Below are positions 24,121 to 36,970 of a DNA stretch of 64,000 nt, piece by piece. A model generated the notes under the pieces. It searched no databases and was not told where the DNA came from. It was given only the letters and a program-made list of their open reading frames with translations. Every line of letters begins with the position of its first letter. The first letter of the stretch is position 1. A program made the position numbers and the translations under genes. Origin of the DNA: Acanthacorydalis orientalis (taxonomy: Eukaryota; Arthropoda; Insecta; Megaloptera; Corydalidae); the NCBI GenBank assembly GCA_034766995.1, contig CM068314.1:12978201-13042200 (forward strand). Reading direction: 5' to 3'.

Positions 24121-26235
24121 CTAATTAATAAAATGTATAGAAGCTTTAATCACAAGATGTACAAACCTTTTTACAAAGAATGAAATTTTATGAGGCAAAA
24201 TAAATTTTATACTTTATACCCTGTTCCTACTTATAATGCCATGGAAATGAACATGAAAGTTGAACAATTATATATTCTTACATTTACACATACATAAATA
24301 AAAACAGTATAAAAAAGTAATACTTTTTCACTGATGAAATAAATTAAATTATTTAAAAATTACAAAACAATAAAAATGAAAAGTTTAAATTAAACCACTG
24401 GAATAATTGAACAGATATCGATACTAAACTGAAATATTATTCAAGATTAAATATTGAAACCATAAATTATTTATTTTCAAATTAATTTTGTTTATTTTAT
24501 GAATTTTAAATCTTTATTTTGTTACTGTGCGCAGGTAAAATGACTATCGAATAAAACGTTACGAATATAATTCTCATATTGTTTCGATAAATATAGGATT
24601 TAAAATTTGAAAACATATACTATAGAGTTGAAACGTTGAGTTTTCATAACATATCAAATATTTATTTAATGGAAATCAATTTTGACAATTGCATATTTTA
24701 CTCCTTTGTTTATTTTCAATTGTTGGACATGGCTGTCGTTCAGTTAATATTTTATATGGTTCGAAACACATTATACACAAATTTACAAAAAAATATGCAG
24801 TAAACTGGAAAATAATATTTAAATTTCATTTTTCATTTTAAGTTTACATTCATTTACAATGATATTTTCAGCATTGCAGTTAAAATTCAATTACTTACGT
24901 TATACATTGATTTTAAATATGCCTTTTTTAAGATTGAAAAATTAATTTTTCTACAGTTTAACACTTTGATCACTTCAAACATTAAAATACATGATAGATA
25001 GCTTACTAATGAAAAATGAAAATTGCCTTGCCAAAAATTAAATATTGGTAGAAAAAGTTAACTATTAAATTTATTTTCTTTTTCTGGCAATAGGAGAGAA
25101 AATACATTACTAACATTTTAAAAAATACTGAAGATTATATAATTGATATTAAGAGATGAAAATGTTGAAATGAAAGTAAAATATGAGTTACAATATTATG
25201 ACTTGCACTTGAATGTGAACTTGCAAGACTGGCAAACTTCCTAATATGTTATTTTTTGAATTATTTTCCATTTCTATTTTACTAATTTAACGATTTGAGT
25301 TCATACACACAGCATGTAATTAATTATATGTTTTAAGAGATCTGTATTTTGTTCAATAAGATTTAAAACAGTTTTTGTTCATTTTCTAAATTAATTTCAA
25401 ACTAGTAATCAATAATATTACAAAAACAAATTTTCATTGACTTCAGCAACAAAATAGAAATATATTTTGAATTATTATAGTCAGTTTTGTAATTAACTTA
25501 TATGTACATTATTTACTTAATTTATAAAATGAACTATATGTTATATGAATAAAATCAACTTATCTTAAAATTTATCCAGAATCTCAAAATATCAATCAGA
25601 TTTTTGGAATTAGTTTGTTAAAACGCGAATATTCAAATTGAAATGTTTTATTTATTAATTGTGTTTAGCAGAACTTTCATTTTTTCAAATTTTTAAGGAC
25701 TCTTGAATGACAAATATATAATGAAAATAAAATTATTTGAATATTAAACGAAAAGTACACATCAAAATTATGCCTTAAATATTTTATATAAAAAGCATCT
25801 CTTGGAACTTTTAAACGTACATCTTTCAGTATTTATTAGCAGATCATTAAAAATTTTTAATTAAATAGAAATTTATAAAATGCGATACATATATACACAC
25901 ATGTACATAGCCGCAAAATTTCAAATATTCAACTTCATCATGGCAAATAATAAAAACGTACCGTCGAAGTTAGACATTACTGAAATATTAAAATATTTTA
26001 TTATAGGTATAATGAATACAATTTACATACAATTCAACTTCGGGAATAATTTATCAAGTTTACTTTAACCAACTGTGTAGCCAGTTTAATTCAAATAACG
26101 ATTTAAATGTAAAATGTTCAAATTTATATGTAAAATATTTCGTTATATTTTCAAAACCGAATTTGGATACATTATTTTATGAATATTATTATGTTAACAA
26201 GATGTTAGGCTATATTTCGCACTCTTTCTATCTCC

Positions 26236-26239
<4 letters not shown>
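24121..26239. other. AT-rich spacer
   Basis: No gene recognised. The 62-codon frame at 25880-26068 is unsupported. Confidence 0.5.
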
Positions 26240-26296
<57 letters not shown>

Positions 26297-26300
26297 TATG
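26240..26300. repeat. (TA)n microsatellite
   Basis: About 52 bp of pure TA plus an imperfect end. Confidence 0.95.
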
Positions 26301-26704
26301 TAAGTAAATGCAGAGAATATCTACAAATGCATGTGTATTTGTCTAATTAGAATTAGTTATATTATTTTTCATGTTCAGTTAATAACAATAAAAATATTTT
26401 TTATATATTTTCTTATTAATAGTTCTTGTTCGTTTTTCTTCTTTTATGGATTTATTTCTTCTTAGTATTTTTGATAATTATTTCAATGAAAATAATGAAT
26501 GTTTATGCTAAGATGAAAAATCTAAAAATTCTGAAATATTAAACACTTACAAACAAAATTTCACTCTTCTACAAATCAAACATTTACTTTGTGATAAAAA
26601 CAATAGTTTACTATTGATCGTTCTGATTTTTAAATATATACAGTTTTTAATTCCATCGTACTGTTATTTCACTGTTATATTGGTTTGAATTTCAAAAATT
26701 AATA

Positions 26705-26880
26705 TTTTTTGAACCCCTATAACCACAAACAAATGTTCTGATTAAAAATGTTCAATTAATAATTATTGATCATTTATTGAATATTTTTGATCAGATTTTT
26801 TTGTGGTTTGTGGGAGTGGAAATGGAATTCATTTATGAAAGTGAATTTATTGACATTATGAGACTTTTATTAGTTTGGAT
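26705..26880. repeat. R family dispersed repeat, fold-back copy
   Basis: The clearest fold-back of the family. The left arm (about 26712-26762), containing AACCACAAACAAATGTTCTG, pairs loosely with the right arm (about 26763-26818), containing CAGATTTTTTTGTGGTTTGT. The right side continues GGAATTCATTTATGAAAGTG and AATTTATTGACATTATGAG. It is followed at once by a second, non-inverted R copy. Confidence 0.6.
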
Positions 26881-26884
26881 TAAA

Positions 26885-27060
26885 TGCTCGAGATTGATGA
26901 CATCATAAAAATACACATAATAATTAGAATGATAAATGAACAATTACTGAATATTTTTCTCACATAATTATCTTTTGGGGATTATTAGGAAGATAAAATT
27001 TATTTATGAAAGTAAATTTAGCCATGGTGATAGGAACTAATTGTTTAAATGCCATTTTAA
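26885..27060 (+). repeat. R family dispersed repeat, tandem second copy
   Basis: The order GATGACATCATAAAAATAC, AACAATTACTGAATATTTTT, ATTTATTTATGAAAGTAAAT and TTAGCCATGGTGATAGGAAC follows the family plan. Directly downstream of the fold-back copy in the same orientation. Confidence 0.55.
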
Positions 27061-27344
27061 TAATTTGAATCAAATTTGAAAAATAACTATGACTGACTGA
27101 AATCAAACAAAAACAACACAACTACTTGCACAGAGTTTAAGTATAGAGATGTGTAAAAGTAATACAAATACATATGGTCTGACTAGAAGTAATTACAGAA
27201 GTGCAAGTAACAGATATATAGGAATAAATAACAATGAAAAAACTTTGTTTAATTTTATAAATTCTAAAAGTTAACAAATGTAAAAGAAAAATAATTTAGA
27301 TAATTCTAAGCCAAAATTATTCATAACATCAATAATTAAATAAC

Positions 27345-27610
27345 AAGGTTTGGCATTGCGATTAAATTTATTGCCACAAATGAATTTTTCACTACTCTAA
27401 CAAAAATACTTTCTTGATTAATAATATTTAATGATTGATTATTGACCATTCTTGATTGATTCTTATGTACATTTCAATAATTACTCAATTATTATTAAAA
27501 GATTAAGATAATAAATTTATTTTTTGTACCTTATCAGTAGAATTGTTTTGTGGTTTGAAAGGAAGAGAAAAATTAATATTTGAAAAACAATACATCATTT
27601 TTCAAAAAAT
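27345..27610. repeat. R family dispersed repeat, inverted pair
   Basis: The left arm, read on the minus strand, gives GTAGTGAAAAATTCATTTGT and then GGCAATAAATTTAATCGCAA, the conserved right-end block of the family. The right arm on the plus strand gives TTGTTTTGTGGTTTGAAAGG and AGAGAAAAATTAATATTTGA. About 120 bp of variable AT-rich DNA lies between. Confidence 0.5.
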
Positions 27611-27869
27611 GAAATTGTTAATTTTATGAAACAGAATTATTTATATTGAATATTGTGTACAAAAATTCCATTTATATAAATCCATATTTGTATGTCATCA
27701 AATCTCTTTAACAAGTATTTATTTTTTCAACATATAAATCATTTTAATTAATATTAATTAACTACTCCCTTTTGTTAAATACTACATATTGATATAAAAC
27801 AAAATTGTACAACTAATAATTCTAATATGACTACAAAATAATATATGCATGTATTTGTAAAATATTCCA

Positions 27870-27871
<2 letters not shown>

Positions 27872-27927
<56 letters not shown>
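27872..27927. repeat. (TA)n microsatellite
   Basis: About 56 bp of pure TA. Confidence 0.95.
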
Positions 27928-27929
<2 letters not shown>

Positions 27930-28459
27930 ACATATACAATATAGTAAACTTAATATACGAGTATATGTGAACATTTTTTAACGACTACTGCGTTGAAAAT
28001 AGTAACACAAAGTTTAATTAATTTATGCATATTCACCGTATGAGATTAGTGTATGTATCTACTGTAATCCATTATAAACTAAATTAATATTTAATATGAT
28101 CATATGTCCCAATTAACTAAAAATGCAATTCCCCTAAAATATAATATACAATATATTGGTTTGATAAAAACCTATGTACAAAATACTAATCATCGTTTGA
28201 TTATAATTTTAAAATATTTATATTCCAATTGCAAAATCGGATGAATAACCATAGATTTATTTGAACAGGGATAAAGTTTATATAAAAAATTGTAGTTAAT
28301 GAAAATTGTACAAATTATCATACTTATAAACATAGTTATAACTATAAACATTTAATATTTATATATTTTAAATTTTAATATGAAGATTGTTAGGCTATAT
28401 TAAAAAAATATTTCCGTTTATCAAATATTTTTATTCATATTTTATTATCATAGTAAGTT

Positions 28460-28585
28460 TCCTACTACCTTTATAGTTATTTATTGAAACTTTTAACTGA
28501 AACATTTTTGTATCCTGTGGAACGAGAGAAACATTAATTTGAAGAAGTGAATTTAGCTACAGTGACAGTGTGTAATGAATTCATG
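28460..28585 (+). repeat. R family dispersed repeat, partial copy
   Basis: The order TAGTTATTTATTGAAACTTT, CCTGTGGAACGAGAGAAAC, GAAGTGAATTTAGCTACAGT follows the family plan. Confidence 0.45.
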
Positions 28586-29550
28586 GGGTATTCAAATATT
28601 TAATTTAGAAAATACTTGGAAGTTTTTCAATAGATTCAAACAATTTTATAAGCAACCCTAAATCATTATACTAGTTATTAAAATGCTCTCCAAAGATTTT
28701 TGTAAATCATAAATTTTACAATATCATCATATATTAATTGAATATAACAAAACAATAATTATATATAAATTATATAATAATGAAATTATAGTAAAAAGGT
28801 ATTTTTCGTGTAAAATAGATTAAAAAGTTAAAATTTTACCATTAAAAAATACTGTCTTGGAACGAGTTGGTAATCGAACGTAAAGTTTTGGCTTCAACAA
28901 TAAGTTTCAGACATCAAATTGTATAATACGAGCTTTTGAATACAACATTAAATGCACTGAATGTTGTTAACTGTCTTGTATGATATATGATGTTAAATAC
29001 GCCTCTATCTATTTTTTCACTAAATGAAATAGTACTGTAGTGGTTTTGAGTGCTTCATTTGCATGATACGATAAATGTCTGCTGCAATAATATTATTTTT
29101 TTGTAATAAGTTTACATTTATACCTGCCAGAAACATATAACTATTTCATTAATATAAGAAAATGGAGTTTCCTTTAATTCAAATTTAGTTTAAAAAAATC
29201 AATTGGACCTTTCCTAATCTTTGAAAAAATATTGGTATTAAAGATTAATATCAGTATAATTTTTATATAAAAAGAATACGTCTCTATTTAGTTTTCAAAT
29301 TTAAGCAACTCACAAAAAGATAAAAATGATTTATTACGATTTAAATATAATTTTATTTAATAACAAAAATATAAATTTAAATTAGAAAAGTTGTAAGTCC
29401 AATTTTTCTAGTTCTATTTACAAAATAAAACATTCGAATATATTTTTACTTGCTAAGAAACTTTATCAGTATTAATAAAACTAAACTTTTAATACTTCAA
29501 TTAAATTGAAGATAACATCTTTTACTGTATTTCTTTCGTCATTTTTTCAA

Positions 29551-29554
<4 letters not shown>
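28586..29554. other. AT-rich spacer
   Basis: No gene recognised. 28850-29080 is slightly richer in G+C. Confidence 0.45.

Positions 29555-29621
<67 letters not shown>
29555..29621. repeat. (TA)n microsatellite
   Basis: About 67 bp of uninterrupted TA. Confidence 0.96.
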
Positions 29622-29623
<2 letters not shown>

Positions 29624-29689
29624 TTATTAGTAAAATGAAGTTTAGCTATAATATTTAGTTAATATCGTGTAGCGATTTAAAAAAATAAA

Positions 29690-30310
29690 CTTTTGGCTAA
29701 CAACTACGATAAAGTGATTAGTACGACTATAAAAAAGCTTGAACGTTTCGAAAATAGAGTTCAATGTCTTGCTAATAGTGTCTACGTTCAATCTAACAAG
29801 GAGATCGCTTTCAGACTGTTAAACCAGATTGTATAAAGTAACGACTATGTCTCGAGTCAAACGAGGACAATACAGTTTCATATATAAACGCGAACTATAT
29901 ATCTCTTTGTCAAATAGAGTACACATTTGTTGTACAAACAGATGTAACGTATGATGACAGAAGCGTGTATTAGTCGGTCGCGTCTCATTACATAGTATTT
30001 GTCTGGATTAGTGATAGCTATGGACAACACAAAATAGATAACGACCGAGAGTGAGAAGGATGCATATATGAAATTTAATTGTGTAGGATGTTTTCTCACT
30101 TTACAGAAGATTGAGGTACGTGGATATGTTGTCAATGGGCGAAAATTCCCTTCAGGACCATTACGTTTTCTTGACAGGGATGCACATGCTTTGATCCAAA
30201 TCCGGTTGATCAGAGTATTATTTTTAACATATAAGTGTGTCTGTATAGCGATTTTCTGTAAGAATTCGAAATTGACTAGTATTTTGTAGAGGACAATATC
30301 GACAGTTCGA
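29690..30310. other. GC-enriched non-coding island
   Basis: About 600 bp of less AT-rich DNA with CpG-containing strings (GGTCGCGTCTC, GTCTCGAGTCAAACGAGG). The frames at 29878-30135 (-) and 30068-30289 (+) overlap and carry no recognised domain. Around 30091-30121 a good splice acceptor and a good donor lie nine bases apart. Candidate regulatory DNA or untranslated exon; unproven. Confidence 0.35.
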
Positions 30311-31074
30311 AAGTTAGATTATTTTGTATTTACGATTAATTAAATAACAATGAAAGTTTATATTTACTGTATATTTTTTAAATAAAATATTAGAAATATT
30401 GTGAAGATCAACCTTAGTCAGCTCCAAGGTATCGATACCAAAGTTAACCTTATTGGTATATCAAAGGTTAAGAAACACAGAAGTGTACTTATATTTTACA
30501 AGTTTTTTTTTAAAGAATTAAAAAGATGGTTAATCTGAAAACAATTTGTATTTTCTATAATTATGAATTTTTTAGAGTATATTTAAATAGAAACTCTAAA
30601 ATTATTCGTTCTTGAAACAGAATTTTTTTTTTACATAGATTCGCTTTATATAATCTCCAAAAATATGTAGAAATCTCTTTTGTCCTACGCAAGATACCTT
30701 ATTTGATTATGATTTTATATCGGAATAAAGATTATTTTTAATAAATTACAAATTTTATGCCTTAATAAAACTCGTAATAAAATCAAAATTTGACTTATAT
30801 ATTGATTTTCTATAAAAATCTTGCATTTCATATATAGTAATGATTCTTTTATAGCCGGTTTTGGTTTTAATCATCTTTAGGTAGATTTTAAACTTGAACT
30901 GAGTTCAAAATCTATTTTAAGGTATCGAAAATCGAAACTAGTTGAGAGACAAATCACAAATCAATTTTCCAATTCTTTACAAAGTAGACAAAAATTCAGA
31001 TCAAAAAGATTCAATACATTATTTTCTATTTTAAATTATTGCTTCAAAAAATAAGTCTACAGTCACAATTTAAA
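30311..31074. other. AT-rich spacer
   Basis: No gene recognised. Confidence 0.45.
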
Positions 31075-31165
31075 ACGATCAATAATCAATCACTAAGTAT
31101 TTTTGATTAAGATTACTTTTTAGTTAGTGAAAGAAGGGAAAATCATTTATGAACGTCGATAGTTC
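31075..31165 (+). repeat. R family dispersed repeat, weak partial copy
   Basis: CAATAATCAATCACTAAGTA followed by TTTTTGATTA, a GTGAAAGAAGGG string and ATCATTTATGAACGT resembles the centre and right part of the family but with many changes. Confidence 0.3.
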
Positions 31166-31369
31166 CTTTAAACAAATTTATGAATACTTAGTTTCGAGTA
31201 ATTCAACTCTGAATTGTTTCCACTGTTTATATATTATATTTATAAATGTACGTTTGTAAGTATATAAATGATGTGTGTCTGCGCTCAGTTATATGTCCAT
31301 ATATTCGTATGTACGTATATATCCTTAAAATACGTTTCCATCAAATTATACATGAAGTGTTAAAATTTA

Positions 31370-31650
31370 ATTCAAAACGCAAACAGGTTACAACCTCAGC
31401 TGCCACAACATACAAACACGACGCATAATAAAACAACAACACAACATCAACCTATTAAAACATCTCTGTAGAAAATTCAATTAATTAAATCATGTTCGCG
31501 ACTCATCTCGTCGTCCAAACGGTGCGGTGAAGTCGGGTCATCATATTCCGCCTCCGAACCGGCCACTCGTGAAGATTGTTAAGGTGACCACTGCCGTACT
31601 CTTCAACTACTCATACTGGCAAGGACGTCTGTTTTAAAGGGATTTAGAGG
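31370..31650. other. GC/CpG-enriched non-coding island
   Basis: A sharp rise in G+C with CpG-rich strings (CTCGTCGTCCAAACGGTGCG, CCGAACCGGCC). An ATG at 31491 opens only about 12 codons. AAGGTGACC at 31579-31587 resembles a splice donor. Possibly an untranslated exon or enhancer. Confidence 0.38.
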
Positions 31651-31717
31651 GAATTATCTGCTTTTAAATACCTGTTTTAAACATTTTATAAATTTCTTTC
31701 TATAATTTAAAAAAAAA

Positions 31718-31826
31718 TTATTAAAATAATTTGAAAATGTAATCTTTTTAAATAGGAGAAATAATATTTAAAACAATAAAAAATAATTATTAAAATAATT
31801 TGAAAATATGATCTTTTTAAATAGGA
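31718..31826 (+). repeat. Local direct duplication, about 40 bp unit
   Basis: TTATTAAAATAATTTGAAAA and the following CTTTTTAAATAGGA occur at 31718-31757 and again at 31787-31825 with two or three differences, 69 bp apart. Confidence 0.7.
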
Positions 31827-32075
31827 AATCGACAATTGTGACAAGATAAAAATAAAATCTTGAAATAATTCAATTAAATAATTTTTCAATAGATTTTTAT
31901 AATGAACTAAACTTATTTTTTATATTATTTGAAGATTAAATTTTATTTAAAATTTAAAACATTTCAATTATTAATTAATAATAATCTAAAAGTATTTAAA
32001 ACGGGTATTTTTACAAGAACTTTTTTAATTATATTTTTTAAGATAAATTTTCTATTTTTCTCATTTTAGTAAAAC

Positions 32076-32078
<3 letters not shown>

Positions 32079-32107
<29 letters not shown>
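32079..32107. repeat. (TA)n microsatellite
   Basis: About 29 bp of TA followed by a GAAAGAAAGAG stretch. Confidence 0.9.
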
Positions 32108-32110
<3 letters not shown>

Positions 32111-32637
32111 GATAGAAAGAAAGAGAAAATCAACATATAAAACACATCTTAATGTGTGATAATATTCGAAAACTAAAAATATTTATTAGAGTTTAATAAG
32201 AATCAAATTCATCTGATTCTCAATACTCTAAAAATAAAGGGAATGTCATTTAAATGCATATATACTGAAATAAAGTGAATTATTAAACATTTTCATAAAT
32301 AATTTATCGCATGTTATGAATAATTTACTGATAGGAAAAATCTATGAATCAATTTTAGAAGTTTTGTAAGTTTTTTCTTTATAAAAGCATAAATTTGTAA
32401 AGAAGTTTTAACGAATTAAATGAGTTATTTGATTATAAATGTTTAATTTATAGAATTATGGATAATTTCAATTTGTATTAATAACTTATGCTTTAATAAT
32501 TTATTTACTGTGATAATATAGGTGTTATAAACCTTTAAATAAAAAAGATCTTAAAATACAAATTATTAACTAATATTAAGAGAAAAGCTCTATTAATTAT
32601 TTCGTTCTTTTCTTCTCGCTCTTTTCTATTTAGCATA

Positions 32638-32639
<2 letters not shown>

Positions 32640-32704
<65 letters not shown>

Positions 32705-32705
32705 G
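32640..32705. repeat. (TA)n microsatellite
   Basis: About 64 bp of TA with one TATG interruption. Confidence 0.95.
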
Positions 32706-33179
32706 ATGTATTAGAAAACCACGAAAAAGTTTTTAATGAAACCGATTTAAATCAAATAATATTTCATGCCTCGTTAAGATTATTCCTAAAACGTTTACTT
32801 AAAAATTATTATTTCTTTTTATTTACTGGTTTCTTCAAAGAAAACAAAACTTTATTTCTATATCTTTCGAATTATTTTGTATAAAAATGTTATTCTTTGT
32901 ATCTTGATAAATAAGATACGATGTGAAATATTTTTTTATAAAAATGTTCATATAATTAGAATATTATTATTTCAAGTATTATTTCACAAATATTTCTCTA
33001 AATAAAATTAATTGTCTCCATTAACACACTTCCAGAAAATTAAACTACAAGAATTTTTAACACAAATCTTTTAACATTCTGTATTAAATCAGTATTTAAT
33101 TGAATTTTAAACTATTTTGAACATTTCATTAAATAGTTTGTCATGCAATAATCCTTTAATTTAAATATACATATCAACC

Positions 33180-33440
33180 CTCTCAGAAATTTTCATGTTA
33201 CAGCCTTGACATCGGTTCTACTACTTGTCTCTACCCACGTTGCCAACCGTCGTGTAACAATTAAATCAGAGTTTTGGACAATGTGTAAAGTTTTATAGGG
33301 GTCTCTTCTATACATGGCTCGAAGCAAACGCAGACTTTAGAGCCAGTAACAGTTCGGTTTGTGTCTCTAGTTTTAGATGGTGTTTCTAGAAAACGTTTGT
33401 GTTATGAGTGCATTATGAGTAACAGTCGACCGTTGTACAT
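33180..33440. other. GC-enriched non-coding island
   Basis: Less AT-rich than its flanks, with CCCACGTTGCCAACCGTCG at about 33235-33253. No supported frame. Confidence 0.33.
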
Positions 33441-33689
33441 TTTCAGAAGTTAATAATATATACAGTGATGGATATAAATGAACTATTAGTTTTTATTAAC
33501 TGTATGGGTTAGATTTGATTTACTTATAGAATTAATAAATGTGAATATCGAAACTAGATTCATCTTACAGTTGTTTAATTTGAACATTTATATGAAAATT
33601 ATTACTATATTAAAATATTTATGGATGAATCTATTTTAAACGTATTATATATTTATTAACTGTTTTTTAGTAAAAAACGAAACATGAAA
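33441..33689. other. AT-rich spacer
   Basis: Nothing recognised. Confidence 0.4.
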
Positions 33690-34332
33690 TATAACAAAAA
33701 CTCTTGAAATTTTACATAAATTAAAAATAATAAAAAAACTTTGAACTTTGAATATATTTGCATTGTCATACAACAAGAACAAACTAAACTTTCCTTGAAA
33801 TTATGATCACACTTGAGAAATACATTACAACAATCTCTTCATTGCTTCAATGTATAATCCACAATTCACTTTTGCCTATTAAGCATTTAAGCGCATCGCA
33901 ATTGTAGTCGGTGGCTATCCCCAGTGATGGTTTCATTCGGTTCGAGCAGCTCATAGTGGATCACACCGTTATGATCCCACCAAATACAGAGCATGATCTT
34001 GGATCCATGGATATTTGGCTTCGCCGCTCGTGTTGATGGTTGGCCGGGCTTAACCCATGACTTTCTGCGCTCGGGATCGTCGTAATCGATCCATTTTTTA
34101 TCACTCGTGACAATTAGATGCAAAAATCTCTTCCTTTTCTCCCATCGAAGCAGCAGTTCACAGGTAGAAAAACGCCTTTCAACGTCCCTCGGCTTCAATT
34201 CGTACGGGACCCAATTTCTTTGTTTTCGGATCATTCCCATGGCTTCGAGGCGTTTTCATACCGTTCACAAGTCAACTCCGAACGATTCAGACAATCCTTG
34301 AAGTGTTCGACTGCGCTTATCGCTCGATTATC
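33690..34332 (-). mobile_element. Mauritiana/Mos1-like mariner fragment
   Basis: A second mariner lineage, unrelated to the miniature family. Only the middle of the element is recognisable. Neither inverted terminus can be found: the 5' side stops at the junction with the satellite array at about 34333, and the 3' side fades into AT-rich DNA. A weak LLYDNAN echo of the second catalytic block can be read near 33760, so the left limit is uncertain. Confidence 0.75.
33887..34320 (-). pseudogene. Broken mariner transposase, Mos1-like
   Basis: The open part (33887-34240, 117 residues) carries [18 protein letters not shown], the mauritiana-type WVPYEL linker, then [18 protein letters not shown], which holds the first catalytic aspartate, and [18 protein letters not shown] followed by ETITGD. 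Upstream in the same frame, LSESFGVDL and KRLEAM (end of the second helix-turn-helix) can be read through two stops. The frame ends at RCA, after which LQLRLN-type sequence shifts frame. The full family protein is about 345 residues, so this is a dead fragment. Confidence 0.85.
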
Positions 34333-36007
34333 GCTGTTCTGATCTGTTCGATTATCGCTCTCCGATCATCGGAAAGCGGATTTTTCTTAATAATATGCTA
34401 TTATTTTTGATAAAATCGGAATTCCGAGCCAGTTTGAACGCTTTTGAAAAATCATGATTTTTCATCAAAATTTGCATACTGTACTGGTCGTGCGTTTTTT
34501 TCGGTCAAAAAATGAAAGTTGGAAATGGTGGATTTTTTCGCCACGAATTGATTATTCAGAACGAATGTAATCGATTCAGGTCAAAAATTGTATTTCTAAT
34601 TCGAAAATATGTGATTTATGAACGAGACACGTTTTTGAAGAATTTCATCTTCCCTCCCAACGCACATAAAGCGTAAACAAATCGAAACTATGCATTATTA
34701 TCAACTGAAATATTTTTTTCTAACAACAAAAATACCTAACTGTAAGCTGGTGATAATTTATAAAGCGATACATTTATTAATCTGCGACTAAAAAAAATAA
34801 TTATCCGTAAATGGCGATTTGTTGGTCGAAAACTGAAAATCGAAAAGAGCGCTGTTCCATTGCCGACTATCGCTCTCCGATCGTTGGAAAGCTTATTTTT
34901 CTCAATAATATGCTATTATTTTTGATAAAATTCGAATTCCAGCCCAGTTTGAACACTTTTGAAAAATTATGATTTTTCATCAAATTTTGCATACTGTAGG
35001 TCGTGCGTTTTTTTGGACCAAAAAATGAAAGTTGGAAATGGTGGACTTTTTCGCCATAAATTGTTTATTTAGAACGAATGTAATCGATCTAGGTCAAAAA
35101 TTGTATTTCTAATTCGAAAATATGTGATTTATGAACGAGATACGTTTTTGAGGAATTTCATCTTCTCTCCCAACGGATAAAAAGCGTCAACAAATCGAAA
35201 CTATTCGTTATTATTATCTGAAATATTTTTTTCCAAGAACAGAAATATCTAATTATAAGCTGATGTCAATTTATAAAGCGATATATTTATTAATCTCTGA
35301 TTTTAAAAAATATTTAGCCGTAAATGGCGATTTGTTAGTCGAAAACTGAAAATCGAAAAGAGCGCCGTTCCTTAGCAAACTATCCCTCTCCGATCGTTGG
35401 AAAGCTTATTTTTCTCAATAATACGCTATTGTTTTCGATAAAATCGGAATTCCAAGCCAGTTTGAACGCTTTTGAAAAATCATGATTTTTCATCAAAATT
35501 TGCATACTGTAGGTCGTGCGTTTTTTTCGGTCAAAAAATGAAAGTTGGAAATGGTGGACTTTTTCGCCACGAATTGATTATTCAGAACGAATGTAATCGA
35601 TTCAGGTCAAAAATTGTATTTCTAATTCGAAAATATGTGATTTATGAACGAGACACTTTTTTGAAGAATTTCATCTTCTCTCCCAACGCATAAAAAGCGT
35701 AAACAAATCGAAACTATGCGTTATTATTACCTGAAATATTTTTTTCAAAGCACAAAAGTACTTATTTATACGCTGATGATAATTTGTAAAGTGATACATT
35801 TATTAATCTGTGATTAAAACAAATATTTATCCGTAAATGGCGATTTGTTAGTCGAAAACTGAAAATCGAAAAGAGCCCCGATTCATAACCAACCATCGCT
35901 CTCCGATGATTGGAAAGCTGATTTTTCTTAATAATATGCTACAATTTTTGATAAAATCGGAATACGAGCCAGTTTGAACGCTTTTGAAAAATCACGATTT
36001 TTCATCA
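34333..36007 (+). repeat. Tandem satellite array, units of about 513-515 bp
   Basis: Units start at 34353, 34868, 35381 and 35894 with the phrase TATCGCTCTCCGATC or close variants. The spacings are 515, 513 and 513 bp. The fourth unit stops after about 114 bp, and about 20 bp of an earlier unit may precede the first. Adjacent units look about nine-tenths identical. Each unit contains GAAAAATCATGATTTTTC, a palindrome, and is visibly richer in G+C than the flanks. The frames at 34118-34342 and 35472-35693 are accidental. Composition and regular period point to satellite DNA rather than a gene. Confidence 0.88.
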
Positions 36008-36921
36008 TATCTAATAATTTACTTTATAATATATACGAATAACTTAACTTTGAAATGAAAATTTATTTTAATTTTTTCTACCAAAGCATATACATTCTTT
36101 ATTATACTCATTATTCTTATTGATATGTAAGTGATGTAATGTGCCAGTCCTTATTCAGGGAACATAGCCTCAAATCGATTAATATGCAATACCAAAAATG
36201 TACAAATAAACGTGTTAAATCATGAATGTTGTTTCAAATTCAGACGACTTCACAAATATTGCTCAGCATATCAATCAGTCTGCTTCACTATTGTATTGTG
36301 TTGTTTCCATGACATTTTCTTAATTTTATTGGCGAGTAATTCACAAATCGTATTTCACGCAAAAATAGACAAAAAAGGCAATTTTCAAAATCGAAAAAGA
36401 TTTTAAAAGAAACAAATTATTGGATAAATTAATAAAGAACAGTTCATGTTTTTTTTTGTGTGGTTAATTCCTTACTGGAAACAAATTTTAATGTTCATTT
36501 TTTTTATTCTAAATTTATCGAAAATGAATGTTTGATAAATAAAAATGATATTAAACCAAAATTTGTTCTAAAAATAGTTAAGAAATAGAATTAAACAAAT
36601 TCTAAATTTTAGGTTTAAATATTCTTTTTATTCTTTATAACCAATTCAATATCCAATGCATTTACAATTCTTTTTGAAAAATATCCGTAATTTAAATTTC
36701 ATCCTGAATAAATGTTTATGTCAATTGGAAATTTATTAATATTTCAACGAGAAATTTCAATATGACTGTTTTTTTAATGTTAAATATATTATATTTTATT
36801 ATGTTAAGTATTACATTGAAAAATCAAGTATATTTTTATATCAAAGATAATTGTTATAAAAACTAAGAAAATAAATTATACGTAAAAGTACTTTGCTCTT
36901 TGATCTCTCTTTTTATATATG

Positions 36922-36970
<49 letters not shown>

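Larger units (their letters stand above)
31830..33175. other. AT-rich spacer
   Basis: No gene recognised. It contains the TA tracts listed at 32079 and 32640. Confidence 0.5.

Noticed and set aside
3345..31165. R repeats as a CRISPR-like array
   Set aside because: Units are widely scattered, diverged and in both orientations, with no regular spacers; the DNA is eukaryotic.
34118..35693. Short plus-strand frames in the satellite (74 and 73 codons)
   Set aside because: They fall in repeat units and on the antisense of the mariner remnant; no conservation of the frame between units.
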